The notes: generated by a model from the sequence alone, not told the origin. A stretch of 64,000 nucleotides of DNA from Rheum nobile (GCA_027886185.1 WOAB01000728.1:62001-126000); one strand, 5' to 3'; counted from the stretch's first letter, positions 23,604 through 36,692 are shown. Numbers and translations are program-made.

Positions 23604-24313
23604 ATTACTTTGCCTCTTATAACTTAATTGGTAAGAATATGTTTGTTTGTTTTTAGAATCTGAATATGACCTGGAACGGAATTGTAATATCATGAATTTT
23701 GCGTTTTGCATTTATGTTATTTGTTAGGACTGTTTTTGGTTGTGTTTTTGAGAAGGCAATGTATTATGAAAATAATTGAACAATAATTTTGAAAGAGCAT
23801 ATGGTATTTGTGTTATTGTTGCATTTTCACATTTTGTGAAAGTCTATCAGACATTGTGTTGTGAAGTGGTAAAAATTGTAGTTAGTCGTAACATCGTCTC
23901 ATTTTGCTCACAATGTTTTTTCCTGTATGTTTAAACACATCGTATGCTTTTGTTTAACTTTTGTTAGATTCGCAATGGCGAATAATCCTTCCAATTTGTA
24001 CATGCCAAGAACTCCAATGTACTTTGACATTTGGAATCTTGTGCAACATTCGTATATGTGTGGAGAAAAGAAGAGGATGTACATGGATTCCATAATTGAA
24101 GGAGATTGTGCTTTGATGAGGCATATGGAAAAGAGAAAAGAATTGTCAGAAAGAAGTTAAACAACTTTGGAAACTCATTCCCAAGATGCGTGATGAACTG
24201 GGGCAAAATAAATTGGATTTCAATGAGGTATATATGAGTCATTGTTGTTGTTCGACATTTTATGGTTGTATAATTAAATTGTTTTTTTGGCAGGTTAATA
24301 GAGAGGTTAACGC

Positions 24314-24998
24314 TGAAGGAATTGTGTCATTTAATCAAATATAAAATTACTGATTATGAAGTGGGACCATTTATGGAGATATTTAATCCGGTGATTTTAG
24401 GTAGTCATAATGCTTTGCTAGAAGCCAACTATGATTTATAGACTATATGTTATAAAGTATCTCATAAAGTCTATTGCTATTGTTACCAGGTCCTACGAGG
24501 TCACACCCTTAGAGTTTGGACTGGATCAGTTTAAATGGGAGACATATTATATAAGGTATATGATATAAAGTTATATATGATATAACTTGGGAGATAAGGT
24601 TTGTTAATAATAAAGAGTTATTAATAATAATAAGAGATATACTTATTTAGGAAATAAGATATCTACACATGACAATATAAAAGGAGGGCTTTTAGGAAAA
24701 GCCCACAACCCTAATTCACTTAAGAAGTACGGCTGCCTCCTTCGCCCTCTCTCTCTCGTTCGCCTTCGTTCCTCGCTCTACAACCGAGTCCTAGGTGATC
24801 CAGATTCAAGCTCGGGTGGACCAAATAGAGGAGTCACACGTGAGGCTCTATTCTCTCCATTCCAACAGGTTGAAACACGCATCAAAATGTATTTGATTCT
24901 TCCTATCTATGATCTATTTGGTTTATGCATGAGATCCTTGGTTAGATGTTAGGAAATCGTTTTCTGAAATTCTGCTTTACGCATCTAAAATCCCAACA
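24314..24998 (+). repeat. Copia 5' LTR
   Basis: Starts TGAAGGAATTGTG, ends ATCCCAACA. A TATAAAA-like box (about 24680) precedes a pyrimidine-rich CTCTCTCTC tract, a plausible U3/R boundary. Confidence 0.95.
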
Positions 24999-24999
24999 G

Positions 25000-25013
25000 T
25001 GGTATCAATTGCC
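25000..25013 (+). other. Copia primer-binding site
   Basis: TGGTATCAATTGCC directly follows the 5' LTR plus one base; the first eight bases complement the 3' end of initiator tRNA-Met. Confidence 0.8.
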
Positions 25014-27067
25014 TCTTGCATAAATTGATTAGATCAAGTTTAAAGTTTTAAATTTTGATGCATGTTCATAATTGTCTTGATTCAAATTAAGTGGTAAATT
25101 GATATATAGGTTAATTTGCATGATTAAAATTCTGATTTTAATTGATTGGATTAGTAAGGTTGAAGAACTTTATGAACATATATGCATGTAAAATTGATCT
25201 ACCCATACTTGATTCATATGATTTAATTATGCAAGAGATATGATTTTTTGACATGTTTAAATCATTTGATGAAGATTTTGAATTTCATAAGATGAATCAA
25301 CTACCCAAATTTTATTTTTTTGATAAATATCTTTTTTTTTTTATCGAATTGTTCGGTGAGCTCAAATTATGCGGTGTTAAATTCTGAATTAATTCAAAGT
25401 TTTCGAATTGTTAAATTCTGATTTTTTTTACCACATAAAATTTTGCATTAAATGCGGTCTTGTTGATGAGTAGTTCGAATTGTTCGAATGGTTAACGTAG
25501 TGTTCGAAATTGTTCGAATTGTCCTGCTGATGGCTGGTTCGAATATGCACGTGATTTAATTATTTCGAATATCATTTCGAATTGTTAACGTAGTGTTCGA
25601 ATTGTTCGAACATTCCGAGCAATCATCACACTCACTTTTCCAAAATTGTTCGGATGGATCAACAAATACCCGGGCAGAATTGTTCGGCTCACGGTCTTGC
25701 GGTGGCTGGTTCGGGCTGGACCCGGTTCGGCCCACAGGGGCTGCGTGGATCGGTGGGAGCGGTTGGTCCGGGTTTGACTCGGGCGCGACTCGGTCCGATT
25801 GGATAGATTTGGCGTTTTAGGATAACTTCCTAAGCTATAAGATAAGATCTTATTTCTTTAATTGGATAATATTTGATATCATCTAAATTATATAATTTTC
25901 TAAAAGTTGTTAGGATAGATTCCTACTATATTTAGATAAGATATTTGATATCCCATCTTGTTTATGCATATCTTATCCAATAATACATTTTAATAATTAA
26001 TTATGATTAATTCTATATATTACTTTAAATTTGAATTAAGAATTTGATATTAAATTATTTATGTCATGAGATGATTTATTTAATTTAATATGGTTTTATT
26101 TAAATTAGTTAAATTGGTTATTACTATTAATTAGATTAATATTCTTGATAATATTTGATATTATTATTGCATGCATGTATTATAATATTATGATATTATT
26201 GCTTACATGAGGTGACTAGTATGGCCCACACTAGGATAGATAAAAACGATATGCGTATCGTTATATTTTTCTTGTACACGATCTGCGTATCGTTATGTAT
26301 TTTTGTAATTTAAATTTCTGAAAGAGAGTTTATTCCAATTATATGTAAGACAAGAAGAAGAAGATCCTAAGAAGACCAAAAGATGAAGATCCATGGAGGG
26401 TACTAAGGATGGAGATCCAGGAGTAACAAGATCCATAAAGATTAGATCTTTAATTTTGGTTTTTAGGGGCCATACTAGGATTACATTTAATTACTGCATT
26501 ACTTGAATGCTTTATTTTCCACTTTGCATGCTTGTTTGTTTGTTTATGCTATTTTGTTCACTAGTAAATAAACAACCATTACATGCTTAAGTCCCTTAAC
26601 AGAATATTGAGATCATGCCTTTCCATATCATAACCATGAGGCCCTTGGGATTCGTTGGATAGTTTTCGCCCTAGTGAGGTGTCCTTCCTTGACCTTGGGA
26701 TAGTGCGGGTATGTCTAATAGGGGCATGCTGCCTTGGTATGGTTACACTCAACAAGAGACCAAAAGGCTCAGTTTTGGATCTTGAGGCATAAGATGAGTC
26801 TTACATAAGATGTGACCATCAACCAAGAGTTATAAGGTGTTATAATTAGTAAAGGAGTTTACTTACCTTGATTACATGAGACTTGGAGAAGTGCCCTAGT
26901 ACGCTCGAGTTTCATCTAAGATAGGATCTTGGAATCATTTTACTCACAAAGGACAATATAATTGAGTAGAATATGCAATAACTTACTGTTTATAGCTGGT
27001 CTAAATTTTAAGTTCTTGCATGTCAAGCATAATTTATCTGCATGTTTTATTCCGTTTTGTAGTTACT
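25014..27067 (+). other. Copia leader, non-coding
   Basis: About 2 kb between primer site and gag start, unusually long. At 25440-25640 the words TTCGAATTGTTCGAA repeat many times, followed by a GC-rich patch (25680-25800). No open frame with a domain. Confidence 0.6.
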
Positions 27068-30000
27068 ATGTCTCCTGAACACCTCAAATTCACTCTCCGC
27101 TCAATTGTTGAGAAAAACAAGTTGAACGACACAAATTTCCTTGATTAGGAAAGACACATGAGAATTAGTCTCAGGTCTGAGGGATAAGAGGATGTCCTTG
27201 AAAACCCCATCCCAGAGTTGACTGCCACCTCATCTGATGAGGATAAGGCAAGTCACAAAAACCTGGAAGAAAAGAAGAGGGGAACAGTCTCCACTTCAGG
27301 TATTTACGTTACTGAAATCTTATCAACCAAGTCGCATTCTTGGATATTAGATTCAGGATGTGGTTCTCACATTAGTTCGAATGTGCAAGGACTAAGAAAT
27401 AGGAGACGGTTGCAGAAGGGTGAGATAGATCTCCGCGTTGGAAATGGAGCAAGGGTTGCTGCACTTGCCATTGGAGATTATAGTCTACCTCTACCTTCTG
27501 GCTTAGTTTTAGAACTTTATAATTGTTATTTTGCCCCTTCTATTACTAAGAATTTGATTTCAATTTCAGTTTTGAACCTTGAGGGTTATGAATTTGTCAT
27601 TAAGGATTGTTTTTCCATTTACAAGAATGACATTTTCTATGCTCGAGCCCATGTGAGTAGTAGTGGACTATATATGCTGGATCTCAAATCTGAAATTTAT
27701 AACGTTGATACAAAGAGGCAAAAGTCGAATATAAGTGAGACCAATCTATGGCATTATCGCTTGGGTCACATCAGCATCAAACGCATGAAGGAACTCTAAA
27801 CAGTTGGTAGCCTAAAGTTATTTGATTTAGAATCATTTGAAACATGTGAGTCATGTCTGATGGGCAAGATGACAAGGTCACCTTTCACTGGTACAAGTGA
27901 GAGGACTACTGAGCTCTTAGCTCTCATACATACCGATGTGTGTGGACCTATGAGCACAGAAGCTAGGAGAGGCTATCGATACTTCATTACATTTACTGAT
28001 GATTTTATTAGATATGGGTATATCTACTTAATGAAGCATAAATCTGAGTCCTTTGAAAAGTTCAAAGAATTCCAGAATGAAGTTGAGACACAAACTGGCA
28101 AGAAGATAACGACACTCTGATCAGATCGAGGGGGCGAATATCTGAGCCAAGAATTCGACCATCACTTGAGGAGTTGTGGCATTTTGGCACAACTGACTCC
28201 ACCAGGAACGCCACAGTTGAATGACGTATCTGAGTGGAGGAACAGGACATCGTTAGACATGGTCCGCTCAATGATGAGTTTTGCTGATCTTCCTACATCC
28301 TTTTGGGGATATGCCCTCACCACTGCTGCGTTCACACTAAACAGGACTCCGTCACGATCAGTTGACAAGACACCATATGAAATATGGTATGGAAAGGTTC
28401 CTAGCTTGTCATTTCTGAAGGTCTGGGGATGCGAAGCTTATGTAAAGCGTTTACTATCTGACAAGCTAGCACCAAAATCAGACAAATGCTTCTTTATAGG
28501 TTATCCCAAGGAAACAAGGGGATATTATTTCTACAATCCCGCTGAGAATAAAGTGTTTGTTGCTCGGAATAGTGTCTTTTTGGAAAAGGTTTTCTTTTCC
28601 AAGAAGCCAAGTGGGAGAAATGTTCAGCTTGATGAGATTCAAGCTGAGCAACAAACCCAACAACATGAGGACATAGACGATGTCACTGAGGAACTTGACT
28701 TTGGAGGCATACCTTCTCAAAGGGAAACCGCCCAGATCCAAGATGCAATTCCTCAAGTTGATGAAGCACCTGAGGTCCCGCATACAGATGTGGTCAACCC
28801 AGCAGCTAAAGTCTCTCCTATTGTTGGACCACTTTGGAGATCAGACAGGGTAAGGCAAAAGCCTAGATGTTATGAGGATTACGTCTTGACTGCTAGCATT
28901 GACGTTCTACTTTTAGAGAATGGCGAGCCTGCGACCTATAAGCAAGCGATGGCAGACCCCGACTCTGAAAAATGGCTGGAAGCCATGAAATCCGAAATGG
29001 ACTCCATATCTGAAAATCAAGTATGGGACTTGATAGATTTGCCTGATGGGGTAAAACCCATTGGATACAAATGGGTCTTTAAGATCAAGACAGACAAGGA
29101 TGGAAATATTTTTGTCTATAAGGCAAGACTAGTTGCCAAAGGATTTAGACATGTTCATGGTACTGACTATGATGAAACGTTTACACGGTCGTTATGATCA
29201 GGTGCATTAAGATACTCCTAGCGATTGCCGCTTATTATGATTATGAGATTTGGCAAATCCTAGGAGAATATGCAAGCTTAAGAAGTCCATCTATGGACTT
29301 AAGCAAGCATCCAGGAGTTGGAATCTTCGTTTTGATGAAGTGGTCAAAAGGTTTGATTTTGTCAGATGCGAAGAAGAGCCTTGTGTCTACAAGAAGTTTA
29401 GTGGGAGCAAAGTGGCCTTCCTAGTTCTATATGTGGATGACATATTACCCTTTGGGAATGACATTCCTATGCTGGAGACAGTTAAGGAGTGACTTAAGAA
29501 GTATTTCTCAATAAAGGACTTGGGAAAGGCTGAGTACATACTAGGCATTAAGATCTATAGAGATAGATCTAAGAGACATTGGTCTAAGTCAGGGAACTTA
29601 TGTAGATAAGGTCCTTGATAGATTCAATATGATGAACTCTAAGAAAAGGTTTCTACCTATGCATCATGGCTTATATCTCAGCAAGAGCCAGTGTTCTAAG
29701 ACACCTGGTGAGGCTGAAAGGATGAGCAGGATTCCCTATGCCTCAGCCATAGGATCCATCATGTATGCAATGACTTGTACTCGCCCAGATGTTGCATATG
29801 GTTTGAGCATGTGTAGAAGGTACCAATCAAACCCGAGTGATGCACATTGGTGTACAACCAATAACATCCTGGAGTACTTACGAAGGACTAGGGATGATCT
29901 CTTGATATTTGGAGGTGATGATGAGCTGGTCGTCAATGGCTATATTGATGCAAGTTTTCAGACATACGTAAATGATTTTGAATCTCAATCTGGATATGTC

Positions 30001-30165
30001 CTCATTCTGAATGAAGGAGTCGTCAGTTGGAAGAGTTCCAAATCCAGACATGTTCTACGGAAGTACCACATGATCAGACACTATGTTGATAGTGGAGATG
30101 TGAGGATGTGCAAAGTGCACACAGACGACAACATTGCAGATCCTTTTGACCAAGCCCATGTCTAG
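27068..30165 (+). pseudogene. Copia polyprotein (protease-integrase-RT-RNase H), broken
   Basis: Starts MSPEHLKFTLRS and hits in-frame stops at 27146 and about 27188. Most of gag, including the zinc knuckle, is missing. Protease: ILDSGCGSHI. GAG-pre-integrase: LWHYRLGHIS and CESCLMGK. Integrase: HTDVCGP, then after a TGA at 28118 SDRGGEY, and an E in NDVSEWRNRT. RT begins at WLEAMKSEMDS and KWVFKIKTD, breaks at 29195, and a central part is deleted before GLKQASRSW and the catalytic YVDDIL (canonical YVDD). RNase H: YIDASFQ, but its C-terminal half is short, another deletion. At least five stops or shifts. Known role: reverse transcription and integration of the element; this copy cannot supply it. 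Confidence 0.9.
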
Positions 30166-31049
30166 GCCCAAGCATGACAGTCACACTCGGGCCAAAGGAC
30201 TCAAGCACATTAGAGAGTTCTTTTGAGACATTGTTTGTTTTATGATAAACCTTGTTTATTGTTATCACAGACATTTATGCTTGACTTATATATATGAGTT
30301 TCATATTATTATTTAATCATTGCTTGGGATTAGATAAAGTATCCAAACAATTTAATAGTTATCAAATGGGTCATCAAAACTGTTTTGGTGAATGAAACCC
30401 CATTAAGTGAACTGAAATTATAAAATTGTTAGAAGTCCATGTCTAATTTGTTAACTTGGATACAAATGACTTAATCAAAAGACCATATGTGAGATTGATT
30501 GATAACACCGGGTTTCATGTGTTATAGGGACATGGAGATGTCTAATCGATTATATAGATGTGTATACTGATACACATCGGACAGACCGATCTTAGGATTT
30601 CTCAGGACTTTACTGCGGAGTTCTAGGATTATTCATGATTAGTGAGTTCCTTAGACATGAGTATGATATAGTTATCATTTGACTGCTGGTATATCTTTGA
30701 CGCTGTCAAACGCTGATCGTAACAGGCAGTTATAAAGGCAGTGATTGGGATTGCCAAAAGTTGAGTGGGAGCTGTAGTCTTACAAAATTGAATATGTCCT
30801 CCTATTCCATGTATACCATGATACATTTGGAAAGGGTTGGTGTCTCAGCCACTTGAAGAGTGAGAACTGTGAAAACGCATGGCCATGCTCAGATGGATTA
30901 TTAGTAATCATCTGTACTGACAGTTTGATCTCAAGAGTTCAAGAAACGTGTTTGGTGGTAAAGATGAGTTTCATCATATAGTCAAATAAGACACTAAGTG
31001 ACAAAGGAATTTTAACATTGCACACTTGTATTAAGAACAAGTGGAAGAT

Positions 31050-31734
31050 TGAAGGAATTGTGTTCTTAATCAAAGGTGCAATTACTGATTATGAAGTGGG
31101 ACCATTTATGGAGATATTTAATCCGGTGATTTTAGGTAGTCATAATGTTTTGCTAGAAGCCAACTATGATTTATAGACTATATGTTATAAAGTATCTCAT
31201 AAAGTCTATTGCTATTGTTACCGGGTCCTACGAGGTCACACCCTTAGAGTTTGGACTGGATCAGTTTAAATGGGAGACATATTATATAAGGTATATGATA
31301 TAAAGTTATATATGATATAACTTGGGAGATAAGGTTTGTTAATAATAAAGAGTTATTATTAATAATAAGAGATATACTTATTTAGGAAATAAAATATCTA
31401 CACATGACAATATAAAATGAGGGCTTTTAGGAAAAGCCCACAACCCTAATTCACTTAAGAAGTACGGCTGCCTCCTTCTCCCTCTCTCTCTCTCTCTCGT
31501 TCGCCTTCGTTCCTCGCTCTAGCAACCGAGTCCTAGGTGATCCAAATTCAAGCTCGGGTGGACCAAATAGAGGAGTCACACGTGAGGCTCTATTCTCTCC
31601 ATTCCAGCAGGTTGAAACACGCATCAAAAGGTATTTGATTCTTCCTATCTATGATCTATTTGGTTTATGCATGAGATCCTTGGTTAGATGTTACGTTTTC
31701 TGAAATTTCGCTTTACGCATCTAAAATCCCAACA
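31050..31734 (+). repeat. Copia 3' LTR
   Basis: Same length as the 5' LTR with scattered substitutions and small indels (for example a longer CTCTCT run). Ends ATCCCAACA and is followed by the AACGC duplication. Confidence 0.95.
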
Positions 31735-31773
31735 AACGCGAATAAGATCTTACTTGATATGAGCTTGGTCTAG

Positions 31774-32838
31774 CAATGTTGTTGATGTTTATGATAAGTA
31801 GGGGTGTGTGACTATGGTATGAAGATGCTCTTAATATATGATTCTGATTGGCTGATCTAAGTTATCGTTTTGTAGGCTACTGATTGAGTGATATATGATA
31901 AGTGATCGTAGACGTAGTAGTATATGGGCACGTGGCATGCCCCATTTTTGCAAGTCTATGGTGTTAAGTGGTGTGGAAACAGTGGAATGAACATATGATT
32001 CCCTTATTAAGAAAGCAGGAAACTCCACTAAATGGTAGATGTTAATATAAAAATATGTTGAACACTTACTTTTTGTTTAATCTTGATGGTGTTGTCATAA
32101 GTGCTTATATTTCTTATTATAATTGATAGCTAACACCCTTCTTTCTACGTGTTCGCTGTCTCTAAAAATGTAGTAATTGTGGAGATGCAGAAATAGATTA
32201 TTAAAGCTAGAAATAGATTATTAAAGCTATAACCTAGGAAATGTTGAAAGCAACTATAGTTGAATCTTAATTCAGCAGTTGTGTGTGCTGAAATGTGTTG
32301 TAATTTTTTTTGGTTTTGTATTTTTTAAACACGGATTTGCAAGAATACCCTAAATGGGTTTGCCATTTCCAAAAATAGAAGCTTGTATTTTTTTTTTGCA
32401 TATATACACCATTTGAGGTATTTTTGTATAATAATAAATTTTTTCTTTTGATTCCAAAAACAAATTAAATCAATAAAATTGGAGAAAAGAAAAAGGAAAT
32501 AAAAAACCCCAAAATAGAAAAATATCATTTATTGAGATTTCCCTCCAAAGCCCCAAAATCCCCCCCCCCCCCCCCTTTTTCCTGTAGCTTTCCTGCCCCT
32601 TTCCTTCATTTCTCCCGCCCACTTCCCTCCCATTTCCCGGCCATTCCGTCGTCCTCTATCCCGCCGGCCGGTCAATGAACAGTTGGAATTGAAAGATCCA
32701 AACTCATTCTCCCTCCCTCTCTCTCCCTCCTATTCTGCAAACGTCCTCTTCCCATGTGACTGTTGAACACGACTACCCTGTTAAACATGAATGACGATAG
32801 ACGATAGATGAAGAATGGCGATTAACTGTGCAACAGAA
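31774..32838. other. Intergenic, no gene seen
   Basis: AT-rich, with a run of 18-19 C at about 32561-32577 and a pyrimidine-rich tract (32580-32760) of the kind seen in plant 5' untranslated regions, but no start codon with a supported frame follows. Confidence 0.4.
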
Positions 32839-32984
32839 GTGTTGAACCTCAGCAGATGAACCTGAAGAACTATTGAACTAAACAGATTGATTCACAAGCG
32901 GTTAACATAAGTGTTGAACCTGAGCAGATGAACCCGAAGAACTGTTGAACTCAGCATATTGATTCACAAGCGATTTTCCAGGTT
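32839..32984 (+). repeat. 72-bp tandem duplication
   Basis: Two copies beginning GTGTTGAACCT.AGCAGATGA at 32839 and 32911. Contains a degenerate triplet-like 'gatgaacc' phrase, non-coding in all frames. Confidence 0.75.
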
Positions 32985-33755
32985 AGGGTTAGGGCAAAAT
33001 AATGTAAAACCAAATATTCAAAAGGGACCAAATGTAAAACAAAAGCTATCCAAGTGACCAGATGAACTGGTAGTTTTCTGAAGTAGACAAATGATTCACA
33101 AGAGATTTTTTTTCCTGCTATAATAGAAAGTTCTTGTCAGCCTTAGTAAAACATATGTCATACTTAATAAGAATAATGTCATAACTACAACGTTGAAATT
33201 GGATATATGTCATACCAAATATTCACAGAATAATGTCATAACTACAACTATTTCTCAAGTATGTAATGTCACATTAAACCATATTACATGCTTGCCTATT
33301 GCCTAATTTGGGTAGGACGTGTGGCATCTGGCTGAATAGTTCTACTTAGAAGCTGAATAGTTCATCTCACCAATCTAAATACAAGATGTCTTAATTGGAT
33401 CTCCCTTTCCCGATGCTCTGCTTCTTTGACAATTTTACTTTACACAGATATTAATTGCACTTCATCTCACCAATCTACTTTCACAAATATCTTAATTAGA
33501 AAATGCTCCATGTTTGAGTATGTTTAGCTACATGGTGCCACTCGTACTGCTGGTGATTTCAAAACCGTGACATTTTAAATTTCTATTGTGACAAACTATT
33601 TATACTATTTTCACAAAGTAATAGTCTATGACTGACAAATATGACCGTATTCAGACTGTTTTACTTCGCAGAGATCTTACTTTACAGAGATCTTAATGGC
33701 ACTTCATCTCAGCCATCTGATTGGACTGTGTGTTGTTTGACTATCCCAACTGTAC
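32985..33755. other. TGTCA-rich spacer upstream of the helicase pseudogene
   Basis: About ten TGTCA/TGACA words in 660 bp (mostly in AATGTCATAAC or ATGTCATACC contexts), several-fold above what chance would give. Similar spacers lie at 47640-48000, 53640-53770 and 57500-58340. Probable promoter region of the pseudogene that starts at 33912. Confidence 0.4.
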
Positions 33756-33911
33756 ATGCTTTCAGTCCTACTCTCTCTTTGTTTCACTTCATCTCACCCA
33801 TCTCTTTCTACTCTTAATCTCTTTCATCTCCTTAGAGCAGCTCGTGTGGTTGTGTTCTTTGCTTGTGGACTCACAAACTTCTGTTGGATTTTAATTGAGT
33901 GGCAAATAGGT

Positions 33912-36692
33912 ATGGCCGATGAATACTCCAACATTGATGAGAAAGGAGAGGTTGGCTTCATTGATGTTCCCTCAGTCACAACTTCCACTCATACTGAAGA
34001 GGGTCCTGTCATGGTGTATGTTCCGTTTCCATTTGCTGGAGGAAAACCTCAATCGGTTCCTGTCAATGAGGTTGTTGCGGCATCATTCACAATAGAAAAC
34101 GCCACTGATGAATATGTTTTACTTTGGTGTGTGAAGATTTATGCTTCAAATCCTGAAGATTCATTTGTGTTGTCATTGATGAAACCTCCATCTGGCCAGC
34201 CAGATGACATACCCGAGGAAGATTTTGTCTGTTCTTTTTATATGGAGGAACGAAATTTGATGTCATATGGTAGCCTACTATATGGTTATCTTGTGTGCCC
34301 AAGGAGATTGGCGTTTTCACATCTATAGTGCAAGTCGAAACTGATGTTGTGAGTATTGAACGACTTGTCTTCCTCTTGGCTGAAGATGAAGTATCCAAAG
34401 CTTTGGCACCTCAGAGACCATATAACATACCACCACAGATTAGGAAAGCGATAGAGTTTGAGGAAATCCTTGAAGTAGTCTTATAAGGCTTAACAGAGGA
34501 AAATTATGCGTCGTATTTCAATGAGTTGTTAGGGATGGAGGAACTTCTGATTATGGTAAGTGTTATATTTTCTCTGTATGGGGGTTGGGGGACTGAAGGG
34601 ATAGCTAGATGGCATCGTTCTCTCGAAGTACCAAGTTGTTGAATGAATTTTTTTTATATTTGTTTACAGGAGTACGTGAAAGCTTATAGAATGAAGTCTG
34701 TTACTTTGAGACAAAAGTATTATCGGCTTGTAGTACTTAAAGTGACAAGACTAGGTGAAAGAAGGCCCTCAGTTATCCGTGGAGATGTGGTGAATGTTTA
34801 TGGAGAATATTCTCTCCATCAGGTATGTGGAGAATGTAAGCATATTATCTTTGTCAAAGTGTTATATGTTATTGTCGGAATGAATTATGAAATTGCACGA
34901 ATTATCATTGCCAATGTTGTGTTCTCATGTTGAACTTGCCAATGTTCTTTGAACAGGGCTTGATCCACCGTGTTGAGGCTGATGAATTATTATTGCAATT
35001 TGATGATGAATTTTACCAAAGGCACATAGATAGCAATGTGTATGAAATCTGTTTTGTGTTCAACGGGGCAAATTTCAGTAGGCTCCATCAAGCCATTCTA
35101 TCTGCAGAGGCATTACACAAAAACTTCCTCTTTCCCCATGAGTATCATGCAAAGCGGAGGATTACAGCAAACAATCTTGTGCCTATCTCACTTCTTCTTG
35201 ATGAGGAGCAAAAAAATGTTGTTTGCTTAATTTTAGGCTATAGAGGAGGAGCTCCTTATGTGATTTATGGACCCCCGGGAACAGGAAAGACAAAAACACT
35301 GGTGGAGGTGATCCTACAACTCTATACAACTAAACGTAATTCTCATATACTGGTATGTGCTTCTTCAAATTGTGCGACAGATCACATATTAGAGAAGATC
35401 CTTTGCGAGGGGATGAAACTTAGGGAGGAAGAAATTTATAGGTTGAATGCCACACGTCGTCCCTTAGAAAAAATGAACGCTGCATTGTTGAGGTTCTGCA
35501 CCTACAGTGCAGGTTTCTTCACTTGCCCTTCTCGAGATGCACTTCGCAGGTACAAGATAATAATAACGAGTGCATCTTACCTCTATCATGTTGAAGGGGT
35601 TAACCGTGGACACTTCTCCCACATCATCTTAGATGATGCAAGCCAAGTTTCAGAGCCAGAGACAATGATCCCCATATCAACCCTCTTAGAAAACAACACA
35701 ATTATTGTTCTTTGTGGTGATCCCAAACAACTTGGGCCTGATATTCATTCAAAGCAAGCTGAGGCTTATGGTTTGGGAAGATCTTTTCTGGAGAGGTTGT
35801 TGGACTTTGAAGTTTACAGATCAGGGGATCGCAATTATGTCACAATTTTGTTGAACAATTACCACCCTGCAATTCTTTGTGTTCCTTCAAGACTATTTTA
35901 TAGTGGAGCATTGATTCCATATCGAAAGACAGTAATACATCTTCCTTACCTTGGGTTGATATGCTTCCCAATGGGAACTTCCCTTTCATGTTCTGTGGCA
36001 TCCAAGGCTTTGATGAGAGGGAAAAGGGTAGCCCTTCATGGCTTAATAGGATTGAAGCTATCAAGGTGGTTGAGCTCGTACAGAAGCTGATAAGAAGGAA
36101 TGTGTATGAGCAAGACATCATGATTATTACCCCTTTCCCACAACAAGTACTAAAGATAAGGAAGGCTCTCATGTCTCTACATATGAGGGATATTGAGATT
36201 GGCGGGGTTGAGTAGTTTCTGGGTAAAGAAAAGGAAGTGATCATCCTGTCAACCGTCACATCGACCGCTAAACACGACGAATATGACAGGACTTTCCGCA
36301 TGGGATATCTGAGCAACCCGAAGAGGATCAATTTTGCCTTGACTTGTGCCCGATCATTGCTTATTATTGTTGGAAACCCTTATATTATTGAAAAGGTAAT
36401 TTCCGGTAAAAAAAACTTACATTGTTGGTCATTGACAGGATTAAAAAATAATTTTGGTCATTGTTGTTGCTTATTATTGTTGGAAACCTTTACATTATTA
36501 TTGGAAACCCTTATATTGTTGGTCATTGTTGTTGGTCATTGACAGGATTAAAAAGGTTGATTAACTAACCGTATTGTTGGTCATTGACAGGATTGGCACT
36601 GGCAAGAAATGTTAAATGATTGTGTTTCAAATAGCGCGTATAAAGGTTGTTCATTCCGCGTGAAGGAGGAGGTTGACAACATGCAGTTGTGA
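33912..36692 (+). pseudogene. SDE3/MOV10-like RNA helicase, broken
   Basis: Four exons: 33912-34555, 34670-34822, 34957-36395, 36591-36692. N-terminal region (GEVGFIDVPS, PFPFAGGKPQSVPV, IYASNPEDSFVLSLMKPPS) and the middle (IHRVEADELL, FLFPHEY) follow the plant SDE3 layout; SF1 helicase motifs: Walker A GPPGTGKT (about 35271), Ia LVCASSNCATDHIL, II LDDASQ (usual DEAG), III LCGDPKQLGP, VI NFALTCARS (usual ALTRA, catalytic Arg lost). C-terminal exon WHWQEMLNDCV also fits. Lesions: frameshift near 34285, TAA at about 34484, frameshift near 35955, TAG at about 36213. SDE3 acts in RNA silencing with AGO proteins; this copy cannot. It lies in TGTCA-rich DNA next to a MULE transposase, so it may have been captured. 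Confidence 0.85.
36396..36590 (+). repeat. Intron with triplicated 3' splice site
   Basis: ATTGTTGGTCATTGACAGGAT occurs three times in shortened form (ATTGTTGGTCATTGACAG near 36421, 36524 and 36573). The last one fits the reading frame of the final helicase exon; the other two are duplicated acceptors inside the intron. Confidence 0.7.

Larger units (their letters stand above)
24314..31734 (+). mobile_element. Defective Ty1/copia retrotransposon, 7.4 kb
   Basis: Two 685-bp LTRs (24314-24998 and 31050-31734), a target duplication AACGC (24309-24313 and 31735-31739), and a primer-binding site TGGTATCA at 25000 matching initiator tRNA-Met. Order of pieces is protease, integrase, RT, RNase H, the copia order. 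The two LTRs differ at roughly twenty sites by eye, so the insertion is not very recent. The long leader (25013-27067) has no gene. The polyprotein is broken and internally deleted, so this copy would have needed help to move. Confidence 0.95.
23975..31773 (+). pseudogene. Small unidentified gene split by a copia element
   Basis: Exon A 23975-24227 (start MANNPSNLYMPRTPMYFDIW) ends at GAG|GTATAT but needs a frameshift near 24150 to continue into EEVKQLWKLIPKMRDEL. Exon B opens after TTTGGCAG at 24293, reads VNREVNA, and is cut at 24313 by the copia element; reading resumes in frame at 31740 after one copy of the AACGC duplication and stops at TAG 31771-31773. The clean rejoining shows the copia element landed in coding sequence. 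About 110 residues, helical and charged; I do not recognise the family. Small genes of this sort are often part of transposons. Confidence 0.5.

Noticed and set aside
32561..32577. Run of 18-19 cytosines
   Set aside because: Likely a simple repeat or sequencing-length artefact; no structure around it suggests function.
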